A DNA stretch of 64,000 nt, from positions 5,022,001-5,086,000 of the forward strand of contig NC_134999.1 in NCBI RefSeq assembly GCF_051020985.1, written 5' to 3'. Both the position numbers and the translations under genes were made by a program. Source of the DNA: Nomia melanderi (lineage: Eukaryota > Arthropoda > Insecta > Hymenoptera > Halictidae). The notes beneath the pieces are model-generated. The model was not told where the DNA came from. It did not search any database and was given only the letters and a program-made list of their open reading frames with translations. Of this stretch, positions 1 to 15,000 are shown piece by piece; within the stretch, counting starts at the first letter, position 1, and each line of letters begins with the position of its first letter.

Positions 1-929
1 TGTATAGTCTAAAGTCAATTTCGACTAAAAGTATCCCGAACTTCCCATTGGTCAGCCGGATGTAGCCTTGGAACCTGAGACCTCGTCCTGCAGTCCCATC
101 ACTGCTAATTCAAATGACTACCCCCGACCTTCCCGGCAATTCTGCCCGACGGAGTCCAAGTTTTCCACTTTGGAAACCTGGTTTGTATAGTTTAAAGTCA
201 ATTTCGACCAAAAGTATCCCGACCTTCCCATCGGTCAGCCGGATGTAGCCTTCGTCCATATGAGACATCGACCAGGAGTCCCATCACAGCTTAGTCAAAT
301 GGCTACCCCCGACCTTCCTGGCAATTCTGCCCGACGGAATCCAAGTTTTCCACTTTGGCAACCTGGTTTGTTTAGTCTAAAGTCATTTTCGACCAAAAGT
401 ATCCAGACCTTCCCATCTGTCAGCCGGATGTAGCATTGGTCCCTATGAGACCTCTCCCTGGTGTCCAATCACTGCTAAGTCAGATGGCTTCCCCCGACCT
501 TCCTGGCAATTCTGCCCGACGGAATCTAAGTTTTGCACTTTGGAAACCTGGATTGTATAGTCTAAAGTCAATTTCGACCAAAAGTATCCCGACCCTCCCA
601 TCGTTCAGCCGGATGTAGTCTTGGTCCCTATGAGACCTCTCCCTGGTGTCCAATCACTGCTAAGTCGAATGGCTTCCCCCGACCTTCCTGACAATTCTGC
701 CCGACGGAGTCCAAGATTTCCACTTTGGAAACCTGGTTTGTATAGTCTAAAGTCAATTTTGACCAAAAGTATCCCGACCTTCCCATCGGTCAGCCGGATG
801 TAGCCTTGGAACCTATGAGACCTCGTCCTGGAGTCCCATCACAGCTTAGTCAAATGGCTCCCCCGACCTTCCTGGCAATTCCGGCCGACGGAATAAAAGT
901 TTTCCACTTTGGAAACCTGGTTTGTATAG

Positions 930-1545
930 TCTAAAGTCAATTTCGACCAAAAGTATCTCGAACTTCCCATCGGTCAGCCGGATGTAGCCTTGGAACCTAT
1001 GAGACCTCTCCCTGGTGTCCATTCACTTCTAAGTCAAATGGCTTCCCCCGACCTTCGTGGCAATTCTGCCCGACGGAATCCAAGTTTTGCACTTTGGAAA
1101 CCTGGTTTGTATAGTCTAAAGACATTTTCGATCAAAAGTATCCAGGCCTTCCCATCGGTCAGCCGGATGTAACATTGGTCCCTATGAGATCTCTCCCTGG
1201 TGTCCAATCACTTCTAAGTCAAATGGCTTCCCCCGACCTTCCTGGCAATTCTGCCCGACGGAGTCCAAGTTTTCCACTTTGGAAACCTGGTTTGTATAGT
1301 CGAATGTCAATTTCGACCAAAAGTATCCCGACCTTCCCATCGGTCAGCCGGATGTAGCCTTCGTCCCTATGAGACCTCGCCCTGGTGTCCAATCACTGCT
1401 AAGTCAAATGACTACCCCCACCTTCCGGGTAATTATGGCCGACGGAATCCAAGTTTTCCACTTTGGCAACCTGGTATGTATGGTCTAAAGTCATACTCGA
1501 CCAAAAGTGTCCCGACCTTCCCATCGGTCAGCCGGATGTAGCCTC
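930..1545. repeat. Satellite block recurring at about 4256-4871
   Basis: Consecutive monomers with AAAAGTATCTCGAACTTCCC, GACCTTCGTGG, TTTTCGATCAAAAGTATCC, GTCGAATGTCAATTTCG and GGTATGTATGGTC recur in the same order 3326 bp downstream (18 monomers minus 4 bp). Part of the same series also occurs at about 1807-2237, an offset of 1107 from about 700-1130. Confidence 0.75.
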
Positions 1546-4500
1546 CGTCCCTATGAGACATCGTCCTGGTGTCCAATCACTGCCAAGTCAAATGGCTCCC
1601 CCGACCTTGCTGGCAATTCCGGCCGACGGAATCAAAGTTTTCCACTTTGGAAACCTGGTTTGTATAGTCTAAAGTTAATTTCGACCAAAAGTATCCCGAC
1701 CTTCCCATCGTTCAGCCGGATGTAGCCTTGGACCCTATGAGATCTCGTCCTGGAGTCCCATCACTGCTAAGTCAAATGACTACCCCCGACCTTCCTGCCA
1801 ATTCTGCCCGACGGAGTCCAAGATTTCCACTTTGGAAACCTGGTTTGTATAGTCTAAAGTCAATTTTGACCAAAAGTATCCCGACCTTCCCATCGGTCAG
1901 CCGGATGTAGCCTTGGAACCTATGAGACCTCGTCCTGGAGTCCCATCACAGGTTAGTCAAATGGCTCCCCCGACCTTCCTGGCAATTCCGGCCGACGGAA
2001 TAAAAGTTTTCCACTTTGGAAACCTGGTTTGTATAGTCTAAAGTCAATTTCGACCAAAAGTATCTCGAACTTCCCATCGGTCAGCCGGATGTAGCCTTGG
2101 AACCTATGAGACCTCTCCCTGGTGTCCAATCACTTCTAAGTCAAATGGCTTCCCCCGACCTTCGTGGCAATTCTGCCCGACGGAATCCAAGTTTTACACT
2201 TTGTAAACCTGGTTTCTATAGTCTAAAGACATTTTCGACCAAAAGTATCCCGACCCTCCCATCGTTCAGCCGGATGTAGTCTTGGTCCCTATGAGACCTC
2301 TCCCTGGTGTCCAATCACTGCTAAGTCGAATGGCTTCCCCCGACCTTCCTGGCAATTCTGCCCGACGGAATCCAAGTTTTGCACTTTGGAAACCTGGTTT
2401 GTATAGTCTAAAGACATTTTCGATCAGAAGTATCCAGGCCTTCCCATCGGTCAGCCGGATGTAACCTTGGTCCCTATGAGATCTCTCCCTGGTGTCCAAT
2501 CACTTCTAAGTCAAATGGCTTCCCCCGACCTTCCTGGCAATTCAGTCCGACGGAGTCCAAGTTTTCCACTTTGGAAACCTGGTTTGTATAGTCTAAAGTC
2601 AGTTTCGACCAAAAGACTCCCGCCGTTCCCATCGGTCAGCCGGATGTAGCCTTGGTTCCTATGAGACCTCTCCCTGGTGTCCAATCACCGCTACGTCAAA
2701 TGGCTTCCCCCGACCTTCCTGGCAATTTTGGCAGACGGAATTCAAGTTTTCCACTTTGGCAACCTGGTTTGTATAGTCTAAAGTCATTTTCGACCAAAAG
2801 TATCCAGACCTTCCCATCGGTCAGCCGGATGTTGCCTTGGTCCCTATGAGATCTCGTCCTGGAGTCCCATCACTGCTAAATCAAATGGCTACACCCGACC
2901 TTCCTGGCAATTCTGGCCGACGGAATCCAAGTTTTCCACTTTGGAAACCTGGTTTGTATAGTCTAAAGTCATTTTCGACCAAAAGTATCCAGACCTTCCC
3001 ATCGGTCAGCCGGATGTTGCCTTGGTCCCTATGAGATCTCGTCCTGGAGTCCCATCACTGCTAAGTCAAATGGCTACCCCCACCTTCCGGGCAATTCTGC
3101 CCGACGGAATCCAAGTTTTCCACTTTGAAAACCTGGTTTGTATATTCTAAAGTCAGTTTCGACCAAAAGAATCCCGACGTTCCCATCGGTCAGCCGGATG
3201 TAGCCTTGGTTCCTATGAGACCTCTCCCTGGTGTCCAATCACCGCTAAGTCAAATGGCTTCCCCCGACCTTCCTGGCAATTTCGACCGACGGAATCCAAG
3301 TTTTCTACTTTGGCAATCTGGTTTGTATAGTCTAAAGTCATTTTCGACCAAAAGTATCCAGACCTTCCCATCGGTCAGCCGGATGTTGCCTTGGTCCCTA
3401 TGAGAACTCGTCCTGGAGTCCCATCACTGCTAAATCAAATGGCTACACCCGACCTTCCTGGCAATTCTGGCCGACGGAATCCAAGTTTTCCACTTTGGTA
3501 ACCTGGTTTGTATAGTCTAAAGTCATTTTCGACCAAAAGTATCCAGACCTTCCCATCTGTCAGCCGGATGTAGCCTTGGTCCCTATGAGACCTCGCCCTG
3601 GTGTCCAATCACTGCTAAGTCAAATGGCTACCCCCGACCTTCCTGGCAATTCTGGGCGACGGAATCTAAGTTTTCCACTTTGGAAACCTGCATTGTTTAG
3701 TCTAAAGTCAATTTCGACCAAAAGTATCCCGACCTTCCCATCGGTCAGCCGGATGTAGCCTTCGTCCCTATGAGACCTCGTCCTGGAGTCCCATCACTGC
3801 TAAGTCAAATGGCTTCCCCCGACCTTCCTGGCAATTCCGGTCGACGGAATCCAAGTTTTCCACTTTGGTAACCTGTTTTGTATAGTCTAAAGTCAATTTC
3901 GACCAAAAGTATCTCGAACTTCCCATCGGTCAGCCGGATGTAGCCTTGGAACCTATGAGACCCCTCTCTGGTGTCCAATCACTGCTAAGTCAAATGGCTA
4001 CCCCCGACCTTCCTGGCAATTCTGGGCGACGGAATCTAAGTTTTCCACTTTGGAAACCTGCATTGTTTAGTCTAAAGTCAATTTCGACCAAAAGTATCCC
4101 GACCTTCCCATCGGTCAGCCGGATGTAGCCTTCGTCCCTATGAGACCTCGTCCTGGTGTCCCATCACTGCTAAGTCAAATGGCTTCCCCCGACCTCCCTG
4201 GCAATTCCGGTTGACGGAATCCAAGTTTTCCACTTTGGTAACCTGTTTTGTATAGTCTAAAGTCAATTTCGACCAAAAGTATCTCGAACTTCCCATCGGT
4301 CAGCCGGATGTAGCCTTGGAACCTATGAGATCTCTCCCTGGTGTCCAATCACTTCTAAGTCAAATGGCTTCCCCCGACCTTCGTGGCAATTCTGCCCGAC
4401 GGAATCCAAGTTTTGCACTTTGGAAACCTGGTTTGTATAGTCTGAAGACATTTTCGATCAAAAGTATCCAGGCCATCCCATCGGTCAGCCGGATGTAACA

Positions 4501-7500
4501 TTGGTCCCTATGAGATCTCTCCCTGGTGTCCAATCACTTCTAAGTCAAATGGCTTCCCCCGACCTTCCTGGCAATTCTGCCCGACGGAGTCCAAGTTTTC
4601 CACTTTGGAAACCTGGTTTGTATAGTCGAATGTCAATTTCGACCAAAAGTATCCCGACCTCCCCATCGGTCAGCCGGATGTAGCCTTCGTCCCTATGAGA
4701 CCTCGCCCTGGTGTCCAATCACTGCTAAGTCAAATGACTACACCCACCTTCCGGGCAATTATGGCCGACGGAATCCAAGTTTTCCACTTTGGCAACCTGG
4801 TATGTATGGTCTAAAGTCATACTCGACCAAAAGTGTCCCGACCTTCCCATCGGTCAGCCGGATGTACCCTTGGTCCCTACGAGATCTGTCCCCGGTGTCC
4901 AATCACTGCCAAGTCAAATGGCTTCCCCCGCCCTTCCTGGCAATTCTGGCCGACGGAATCCAAGTTTTCCACTTTGGAAACCTGGCTTGTATAGTCTAAA
5001 GTCAATTTCGATCGAAAGTATCCCGACCTTCCCATCGTTCAGCCGGATGTAGCCTTGGTCCCTATGAGATCTCGTCCTGGAGTCCCATCACTGCTAAGTC
5101 AAATGAATACCCCCGACCTACCTGGCAATTCTGCCCGACGGAATCCAAGTTTTGCACATTGGAAACCTGGATTGGATAGTCTAAAGTCAATTTCGGCTAA
5201 AAGTATCCCGAACTTCCCATCGGTCAGCCGGATGTAGCCTTGGAACCTGAGACCTCGTCCTGGAGTCCCATCACTGCTAAGTCAAATGGCTTCCACCGAC
5301 CTTCCTGGCAATTCTGCCCGACGGAGTCCAATTTTTCCACTGTGGAAACCTGGTTTGTATAGTCTAATGTCAATTTCGACCAAAAGTATCCCGACCTTCC
5401 AATCGGTCAGCCGGATGTAGCCTTCGTCCCTATGAGACCTAGCCGTGGTGTCCAATCACTGCTAAGACAAATGGCTACCCCCACCTTCCGGGCAATTCTG
5501 GCCGACGGAATCCAAGTTTTCCACTTTGGAAACCTGGATTGTTTAGTCTAAACTCAATTTCGACCAAAAGTATCCCGAACTTCCCATCGGTCAGTCGGAT
5601 GTAGCCTTGGGACCTATGAGACCTCGTCCTGGAGTCTCAACACTGCTAAGTCAAATGACTACCCACGACCTCTTGGCAATTCTACCCGACGGAATCCAAG
5701 TTTTGCACTTTGGAAACCTGGATTGTATAGCCTAAAGTCAATTTCGACCAAATGTATCCCGACTTTCCCATCGGTCAGCAGGATGTAGCCTTGGTCCCTA
5801 TGAGACCTCGTCCTGGAGTCCCATCACAGATAAGTCAAATGGCTACCCCCACCTTTCGGGCAATTCTGGCCGACGGAATCCAAGTATTCCACTTTGGAAA
5901 CCTGGATTGTTTAGTCTAAAGTCAATTTCGACCAAAAGTATCCCGACCCTCCCATCGGTCAGCCGGATGTAGCCTTGGTCCCTATGAGACCTCTCCCTGG
6001 TGTCCAATCACTGCTAAGTCAAATGGCTTCCCCCGACTTTCCTGGCAATTCTGCCCGACGGAATCCAAGTTTTGCACTTTGGAAACCTGGATTGTATAGT
6101 CTAAAGTCAATTTCGACCAAAGGTATCCCGAACTTCCCATCGGTCAGCCGGATGAAGCCTTGGTCCCTATGAGATCTCGTCCTGGAGTCCTATCACAGCT
6201 AAGTCAAGTGGCTCCCCCGAGCTTCCTCGCAATTCCGGCCGACGGAATCCAAGTTTTCCACTTTGAAAACCTGGTTTGTATAGTCTAAAGTCAATTTCGA
6301 CCAAAAGTATACCGACCTTCCCATCGGTCAGCCGGATGTAGCCTTCGTCCCTATGAGACATCGTTGTGGAGTCCCATCACTGCTAAGTCAAATGGCTACC
6401 CACGACCTTCCTGGCAATTCTGCCCGACGGAATCCAAGTTATGCACTTTGGAAACCTGGTTTGTATAGTCTAAAGTCATATTCGACCAAAAGTATCCAGA
6501 CCTGCCCATCGGTCAGCCGGATGTAGCCTTGGTCCCTATGAGACCTCTCCCTGGAGACCAATCACTGCTAAGTCAAATGGCTTCCCCCGACCTTCCTGGC
6601 AATTATGGCCGACGGAATCCAAGTTTTCCACCTTGGAAAACCGGATTGTATAGTCTAAAGTCAATTTCGACCAAAAGTATGCCGACCTTCCCATCGGTCA
6701 GCCGGATGTAGCCTTGGTCCCTATGAGACCTCGCCCTGGTGTCCAATCACTGCTAAGTCAAATGACTACCCCCGACCATCATGACAATTCTGCCCGACGG
6801 AATCCAAGTTTTCCACTTTGGAAACCTAGATTGTTTAGTCTAAAGTCAGTTTCGACCAAAAGTATCCCGACCTTCCCATCGGTCAGCCGGATGTAGCCTT
6901 CGTCCCTATGAGACATCGTCCTGGAGTCCCATCACAGCTAAGTCAAATGGCTCCCCCGAGCTTCCGCGCAATTCCGGCCGACGGAATCCAAGTTTTCCAC
7001 TTTGGAAACCTGGATTGTATAGTCTAAAGTCATTTTCGACCAAAAGTATCCAGACCTGCCCATCGGTCAGCCGGATGTAGCCTTGGTCCCTATGAGACCT
7101 GGCCCTGGTGTCCGATCACTGCTAAGTCAAATGACTACCCCCGACCTTCCTGGCAATTCTGGCCGACGGAATCCAAGTTTTCCACTTTGGAAACCTGGTT
7201 TATATAGCCTAAAGTCAATTTCGACCAAAAGTATCCCGAACTTCCCATCGGTCAGCCGGATATAGCCTTGGTACCTATGAGACCTCGTCCTGGAATCCCA
7301 TCACTGCTAAGTCAAACGGCTCCCCCAACCTTCCTGCCAATTCCGGCCGACGGAATCCAAGTTTTCCACGTTGGAAACCCGGATTGTATAGTATAAAGTC
7401 AATTTCGACCAAAAGTATCCCGACCTTCCCATCGGTCAGCCGGATGTAGCCTTCGTCCCTCTGAGACATCGTCCTGGAGTCCCATCACTGCTAAGTCAAA

Positions 7501-10398
7501 TGGCTACCGCCGACCTTCCTGGCAATTCTGCCCGTCGGATTCTAAGTTTTCCACTTTGGAAACCTGGTTTGTATAGTCTAAGGTCAATTTCGACCAAAAG
7601 TATCCCGACCCTCCCATCGGTCAGCCGGATGTAGCCTTGGTCCCTATGAGACCTCTCCCTGGTGTCCCATCACTGCTAAGTCAAATGGCTTGCCCCGACC
7701 TTCCTGGCAATTCCGGCCGACGGAATCAAAGTTTTCCACTTTGGAAACCTGGTTTGTATAGTCTAAAGTCATTTTCGACCAAAAGTATCCAGACCTGCCC
7801 ATCGGTCAGCCGGATGTAGCCTTGGTCCCTATGAGACCTCTCCCTGGTGTCCAATCTCTGCTAAGTCAAATGGCTACCCCCGACCTACCTGGCAATTCTG
7901 CCCGACGGAATCCAAGTTTTCCACTTTGGAAACCTGGCTTGTATAGTCTAAAGTCAATTTCGACCAAAAGTATCCCGACCTTCCCATCGGTCAGCCGGAT
8001 GTTGCCTTGGTCCCTATGAGACCTCTCCCTGGTGTCCAATCACCGCTAAGACAAATGGCTTCCCCCGACCTACCTGGCAATTCTGGCCGACGGAATCCAA
8101 GTTTTCCACTTTGGCAATCTGGTCTGTCTAGTCTAATGTCATTTTCGACCAAAAGTATCCAGACCTTCCCATCTGTCAGCCGCATGTAGCCTTGGTCCCT
8201 ATGAGACCTCTCCCTGGTGTCCAATCACTGCTAAGTCAAATGGCTACCCCCGACCTACCTGGCAATTCTGCCCGACGGAATCCAAGTTTTCCACTTTGGA
8301 AACCTGGCTTGTATAGTCTAAAGTCAATTTCGACCAAAAGTATCCCGACCCACCCATCTGTTAGCTGGATGTAGCCTTGGTCCCTATGAGACCTCTCCCT
8401 GGTGTCCAATCACTGCCATGTCGAATGGTTTCCCCCGACCTTCCTGGCAATTCTGGCCGACGGAATCCAAGTCTTCCACTTTGAAAACCTAGTTTGTATA
8501 GTCTAAAGCCAATTTCGACTGAAAGTAACCAGAACTTCCCATCGGTCAGCCGGATGTAGCCTTGGAACCTGAGATCTCGTCCTGGAGTCCCATCACTGCT
8601 AAGTCAAATGGCTACCCCCGACCTACCTGGCAATTCTGTCCGACGGAATCCAAGTTTTGCACTTTGGCAACCTGGTTTGTATAGTCTAAAGTCAATTGCG
8701 ACCAAAAGTATCCCGACCCACCCATCGGTCAGCCGGATGTAGCCTTGGAACCTATGAGACCTCGTCCTGTAGTCCCATCACAGCTAAGTCAAATGGCTCC
8801 CCCGTCCTTCCTGTCAATTCCGGCCGACGGAATCCAAGTTTTCCACTTTGGAAATCTGGTTTGTGTAGTCTAAAGTCATTTTCGACCAAAAGTACCCCGA
8901 CCTTCCCATCGGTCAGCCGGATGTAGCCTTGGAACCTATGAGACCTCGTCCTGTAGTCCCATCACTGCTAAGTCAAATGGCTACCCACGACCTTGCTGGA
9001 AATTCTGCCCGACGGAATCCAAGTTTTCCACTTTGGAAACCTGGCTTGTATAGTCTAAAGTCTACTCCGACCAATAGTATTCCGACCTTCCCATCGGTCA
9101 GTCGGATGTAGCCTTTTTCCGTATGAGACCTCGCCCTGGTGTCCCATCACTGCTAAGTCAAATGGCTACCAGCGACCTTCCTGGCAATTCTGGTCGACGG
9201 AATCCAAGTTTTCCACTTTGGAAACCTGGTTTGTATAGTCTAAAGTCGATTTGGTCCAAAAGTATCCCGACCTTCCCATCGTTCAGCCGGATGTAGCCTT
9301 CGTCCCTATGAGACCTCGCCCTGGTGTCCAATCACTGCTAAGTCAAATGGCTACCCCCGACCTTCCCGGCAATTCTGCCCGACGGAATCCAAGTTCTCCA
9401 CTTTGGAAACCTGGTTTGTGTAGTCTAAAGTCATTTGAGACCAAAAGTATCCAGAGCTTCCCATCGGTCGGCCGGATGTAGCCTTGGAACCTCTGAGACC
9501 TCTCCCTGGTGTCCAATCACTTCTAAGTCAAATGGCTTCCCCCGACATTCCTGGCAATTCTGGCCGACGGAATCCAAGTTATCCACTTTGGCAACTTGGA
9601 TTGTATAGTCTAAAGATAATTTCGACCAAAAGTACCCCGACCTTCCCATCGGTCAGCCCGATGTAGCCTTCGTCCCTATGAGACATGGTCCTGGAGTCCC
9701 ATCACTGCTAAGTCAAATGGCTACCCCCGACCTTCCTGGCAATTCTGCCCGTCGAAATCCAAGTTTTGCACTTTGGAAACCTGGATTGTATAGTCTAAGG
9801 TCAATTTCGACCACAAGTATCCAGAGCTTCCCATCGGTCGGCCGGATGTAGCCTTGGAACCTCTGAGACCTCGTCCTGGAGTCCCATCACTGCTAAGTCA
9901 AATGGCTACCCCCTACCTTCCTGGAAATTCTGGCCGACGGAATCCAAGTTTTCCACTTTGGAAACCTGGATTGTTTAGTCTAAAGTCAATTTCGACCAAA
10001 AGTATCCCGACCTTCCCATCGGTCAGCCGGATGTAGCCTTCGTCCCTATGAGACATCGTCCTGGAGTCCCATCACTGCTAAGTCAAATGGCTACCCCCGA
10101 CCTTCCTGGCAATTCTGCCCGACGGAATCCAATTTTCCACTTTGGAAACCTGGTTTGTATAGTCTAAAGTCAATTTCGACAAAAAGTATCCCGACCTTCC
10201 CATCGGTCAGCCGGATGTAGCCTTCGTCCCTATGAGACATCGTCCTGGAGTCCCATCACTGCTAAGTCAAATGGCTCCCCCAACCTTCCTGGCAATTCCG
10301 GCCGACGGAATCCAAGTTTTCCACTTTGGAAACCTGGTTTGTATAGTCTAAAGTCAATTTCGACCAAAAGTATCCCGACCTTCCCATCGGTCAGCCGG

Positions 10399-11420
10399 AT
10401 GTAGCCTTGGAACCTATGAGACCTCGTCCTGGAGTCCCATCACTGCTAAGTCAAATGGCTACCGCCGACCTTCCTGGCAATTCTGGCCGACGGAATCCAA
10501 GTTTTCCACTTTGGCAACCTGGTTTGTATATTCTAAAGTCATTTTCGACCAAAAGTATCCCGACCTTCCCATCGGTCAGCCGGATGTAGCCTTCGTCCCT
10601 ATGAGACATCGTCCTGGAGTCCCATCAATGCTAAGTCAAATGGCTACCCCCGACCTTCCTGGCAATTCTGCCCGACGGAATCCAAGTTTTGCACTTTGGA
10701 AACCTGGATTGTATAGTCTAAGGTCAATTTCGACCAAAAGTATCCCGACCTTCCCATCGGTCAGCCGGATGTAGCCTTGGAACCTATGAGACCTCGTCCT
10801 GGAGTCCCATCACTGCTAAGTCAAATGGCTACCCCCGACCTTCCTGGCAATTCTGCCCGACGGAATCCAAGTTATCCACTTTGGCAACCTGGTTTGTATA
10901 GTCTAAAGTCATATTCGACCAAAAGTATCCAGGCCTTCCCATCGGTCAGCCGGATGTAGCCTTGGTCCCTATGAGATCTCTCCCTGGTGTCCAATCACTT
11001 CTAAGTCAAATGGCTTCCCCCACCTTCCTGGTAATTCTAGCCGACGGAATCCAAGTTTTCCACTTTGGTAACCTGTATTGTTAGTCTAAAGCCAATTTCG
11101 ACAAAAAGTATCCCGACCTTCCCATCGGTCAGCCGGATGTAGCCTTCGTCCCTATGAGTCCTCGTCCTGGAGTACCATTACAGCTAAGTCAAATGACTAC
11201 CCCCGACCTTCCTGGCAATTCTGCCCGACGGAATCCAAGTTTTCCACTTTGGCAACCTGGTTTGTATAGTCTAAAGTCATTTTCGACCAAAAGTATCCAG
11301 GCCTTCCCATCGGTCAGCCGGATGTAGCCTTGGTCCCTATGAGATCTCGTCCTGGAGTCCCATCACCGCTAAGTCAAATGGCTACCCCCTACCTTCCTAG
11401 CAATTCTGCCCCGGACGGAA
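10399..11420. repeat. Satellite block recurring at about 19823-20845 and partly at 20934
   Basis: The monomers with GGCTACCGCCGACC, CTGGTTTGTATATTCTAAAG and CATCAATGCTAAG at 10399-10780 recur at 19823-20200, an offset of 9424. The first of these recurs again at 20934-21125, an offset of 1111 (six monomers). The match with the 19.8-kb copy extends through the monomers with CCTGTATTG and CTGCCCCGGACGGAATGC. Block ends are approximate because they were judged by eye. Confidence 0.75.
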
Positions 11421-12062
11421 TGCAGGTTTTGCACTTTGGCAACCTGGCTTGTATAGTCTAAAGATAATTTCTACCAAAAGTATCCCGACCTTCCCATCGG
11501 TCAGCCGGATGTAGCCTTCGTCCCTATGAGACATGGTCCTGGAGCCCCATCACTGCTAAGTCAACTGGCTACCCCCTACCTTCCTGGAAATTCTGGCCGA
11601 CGGAATACAAGTTATCCACTTTGGCAACCTGGATTGTATAGTCTAAAGATAATTTCGACCAAAAGTATCCCGACCTTCCCATCGGTCAGCCCGATGTAGC
11701 CTTCGTCCCTATGAGACAGAGTCCTGGAGTCCCATCAGTCCTAAATCAAATGGCTACCCCCGACCTTGCCGGCAATTCTGCCCGACGAAATCCAAGTTTT
11801 GCACTTTGGAAACCTGGTTTGTGTAGTCTAAAGTCATTTGCGACCAAAAGTATCCAGAGCTTCCCATAGGTCGGCCGGATGTAGCCTTGGAATCTCTGAG
11901 ACCTCGTCCTGTAGTCCCATCACTGCTAAGTCAAATGGCTACCCCCTACATTCCTGGAAATTCTGGCCGACGGAATCCAAGTTTTCCACTTTGGAAACCT
12001 GGATTGTTTAGTCTAAAGTCAATTTCGACCAAAAGTATCCCGACCTTCCCATCGGTCAGCCG

Positions 12063-15000
12063 GATGTAGCCTTCGTCCCTATGAGACATGGTCCTGGAGC
12101 CCCATCACTGCTAAGTCAACTGGTTACCCCCTACCTTCCTGGAAATTCTGGCCGACGGAATCCAAGTTATCCACTTTGGCAACCTGGATTGTATAGTCTA
12201 AAGATAATTTCGACCAAAAGTACCCCGACCTTCCCATCGGTCAGCCCGATGTAGCCTTCGTCCCTATGAGACATGGCCCTGGAGTCCCATCACTGCTAAG
12301 TCAATTGGCTACCCCCGACCTTCCTGGCAATTCTGCCCGACGGAATCCAATTTTCCGCTTTGGAAACCTGGTTTGTATAGTCTAAAGTCAATTTCGACAA
12401 AAAGTATCCCGACCTTCCCGTCGGTCAGCCGGATGTAGCCTTCGTCCCTATGAGACATCGTCCTGGAGTCCCATCACTGCTAAGTCAAATGGCTACCCCC
12501 GATCTACCTGGCAATTCTGGCCGACGGAATCCAAGTTTTCCACTTTGGAAACCTGGCTTGTATAGTATAAAGTCAATTTCGACAAAAAGTATCCCGACCT
12601 TCCCATCGGTCAACCGGATGTAGACTTGGTCCCTATGAGACCTCTCCCTGGTGTCCAATCACTTCTAAGTCAAATGGCTTCCCCCGACATTCCTGGCAAT
12701 TCTGGCCGACGGAATCCAAGTTTTCCACTTTGGCAATCTGGTTTGTATAGTCTAAAGTCAATTTCGACAAAAAGTATCCCGACCTTCCCATCGGTCAGCC
12801 GGATGTAGCCTTGGAACCTATGAGACCTCGTCCTGTAGTCCAATCACTGCTAAGTCAAATGGCTACCCCCTACCTTCCTAGCAATTCTGCCCCGGACGGA
12901 ATGCAGGTTTTGCACTTTGGAAACCAGGATTGTTTAGTCTAAAGTCAATTTCGACCAAAAGTATCCCGACCTTCCCGTCGGTCAGCCGGATGTAGCCTTG
13001 GAACCTATGAGACATCGTCCTGGAGTCCCATCACTGCTAAGTCAAATGGCTCCCCCAACCATCCTGGCAATTCCGGCTGACGGAATCCAAGTTTTCCACT
13101 TTGGAAACCTGGATTGTATAGTCTAAAGTCAATTTCGACCAAAAGTATCCCGACCTTCCCATCGGTCAGCCGGATGTAGTCTTGGAACCTATGAGACCTC
13201 GTCCCGGAGTCCCATCACAGCTAAGTCAAGTGACTACCCCCGAACTTCATGGCAATTCTGCCCGACGGAATCCAAGTTTTCCACTTTGGAAACCTGGATT
13301 GTATAGTCTAAGGTCAATTTCGACCAAAAGTATCCCGACCTTCCCATCGGTCAGGCGGATGTAGCCTTGGTCCCTATGAGATCTCGTCCTGGAGTCCCAT
13401 CACTGGTAAGTCAAATGGCTACCCCCTACCTTCCTGGCAATTCTGGCCGACGGAATCCAAGTTTTCCACTTTGTAAACCTTGTTTGTATAGTCTAAAGTC
13501 AATTTCGACCAAAAGTATACCGAACTTCCCATGGGTCAGCCGGATGTAGCCTTCGTCCCTATGACACATCGTCGTGGAGTCCCATTACTGCTAAGTCAAA
13601 TGGCTACCCCCGACCTTCCTGGCAATTCTGCCCGACGGAATCCAATTTTCCACTTTGGAAACCTGGTTTGTATAGTCTAAAGTCAATTTCGACAAAAAGT
13701 ATCCCGAGCTTCCCATCGGTCAGCCGGATGTAGCCTTCGTCCCTATGAGACATCGTCCTGGTGTCCCATCACTGCTAAGTCAAATGGCTACCCCCGATCT
13801 ACCTGGCAATTCTGCCGTCGGAATCCAAGTTTTGCACTTTGGAAACCTGGATTGTATAGTCTAAAGTCATTTTCGATCAAAAGTATCCAGGCCTTCCCAT
13901 CGGTCAGCCGGATGTAGCCTTGGTCCCTATGAGATCTCTCCCTGGTGTCCAATCACTTCTAAGTCAAATAGCTTCCCCCACCTTCCTTGTAATTCTGGCC
14001 GACGGAATCCAAGTTTTCCACTTTGGAAACCTTGCTTGTATAGTATAAAGTCAATTTCGACCAAAAGTATTCCGAACTTCCCATCGGTCAGCCGGATGTA
14101 GCCTTGGAACCTATGAGACCTCGTCCTGGAGTCCAATCACTGCTAAGTCAAACGGCTACCCCCGACATACCTGGCAATTCTGCCCGACGGAATCCAAGTT
14201 TTGCACTTTGGAAACCAGGATTGTATAGTCTAAAGTCAATTTCGACCAAAAGTATCCCGACCTTCCCATCGGCCAGCCGGATGTAGCCTTGGAACCTATG
14301 AGACCTCGTCCTGGGGTCCCATCACTGCTAAGTCAAATGGCTCCACCAACCTTCCTGGCAATTCCGGCCGACGGAATCCAAGTTTTCCACTTTGGAAACC
14401 TGGTTTGGATAGTCTAAAGTCAATTTCGACCAAAAGAATCCCGACCTTCCCATCGGTCAGCCGGATGTAGCCTTGGAACCTATGGGACCTCGTCCTGGAG
14501 TCCCATCACTGCTAAGTCAAATGACTACCCCCTACCTTCCTGGCAATTCTGGCCGACGGAATCCAAGTTTTCCACTATGTAAACCTTGTTTGTATAGTCT
14601 AAAGTCAATTTCGACCAAAAGTATCCCGAACTTCCCATGGGTCAGCCGGATGTAGCCTTCGTCCCTATGAGACATCGTCGTGGAGTCCCATCACTGCTAA
14701 GTCAAATGGCTACCCCCGACCTTCCTGGCAATTCTGCCCGACGGAATCCAATTTTCCACTTTGGAAACCTGGTTTGTATAGCCTAAAGTCAATTTCGACA
14801 AAAAGTATCCCTACCTTCCCATCGGTCAGCCGGATGTAGCCTTCGTCCCTATGAGACGTCGTCCTGGAGTCCCATCACTGCTAAGTCAAATGGCTACCCC
14901 CGATCTACCTGGCAATTCTGCCGACGGAATCCAAGTTTTCCACTTTGGAAACCTGGATTGTATAGTCTAAAGTCATTTTCGATCAAAAGTATCCAGGCCT

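Noticed and set aside
436..618. Recurring 60-residue plus-strand ORFs, once per monomer, as a gene family
   Set aside because: The frame belongs to a non-triplet 185-bp repeat. It is broken in many monomers, variation falls at all codon positions, and no promoter, splice site or domain is visible.
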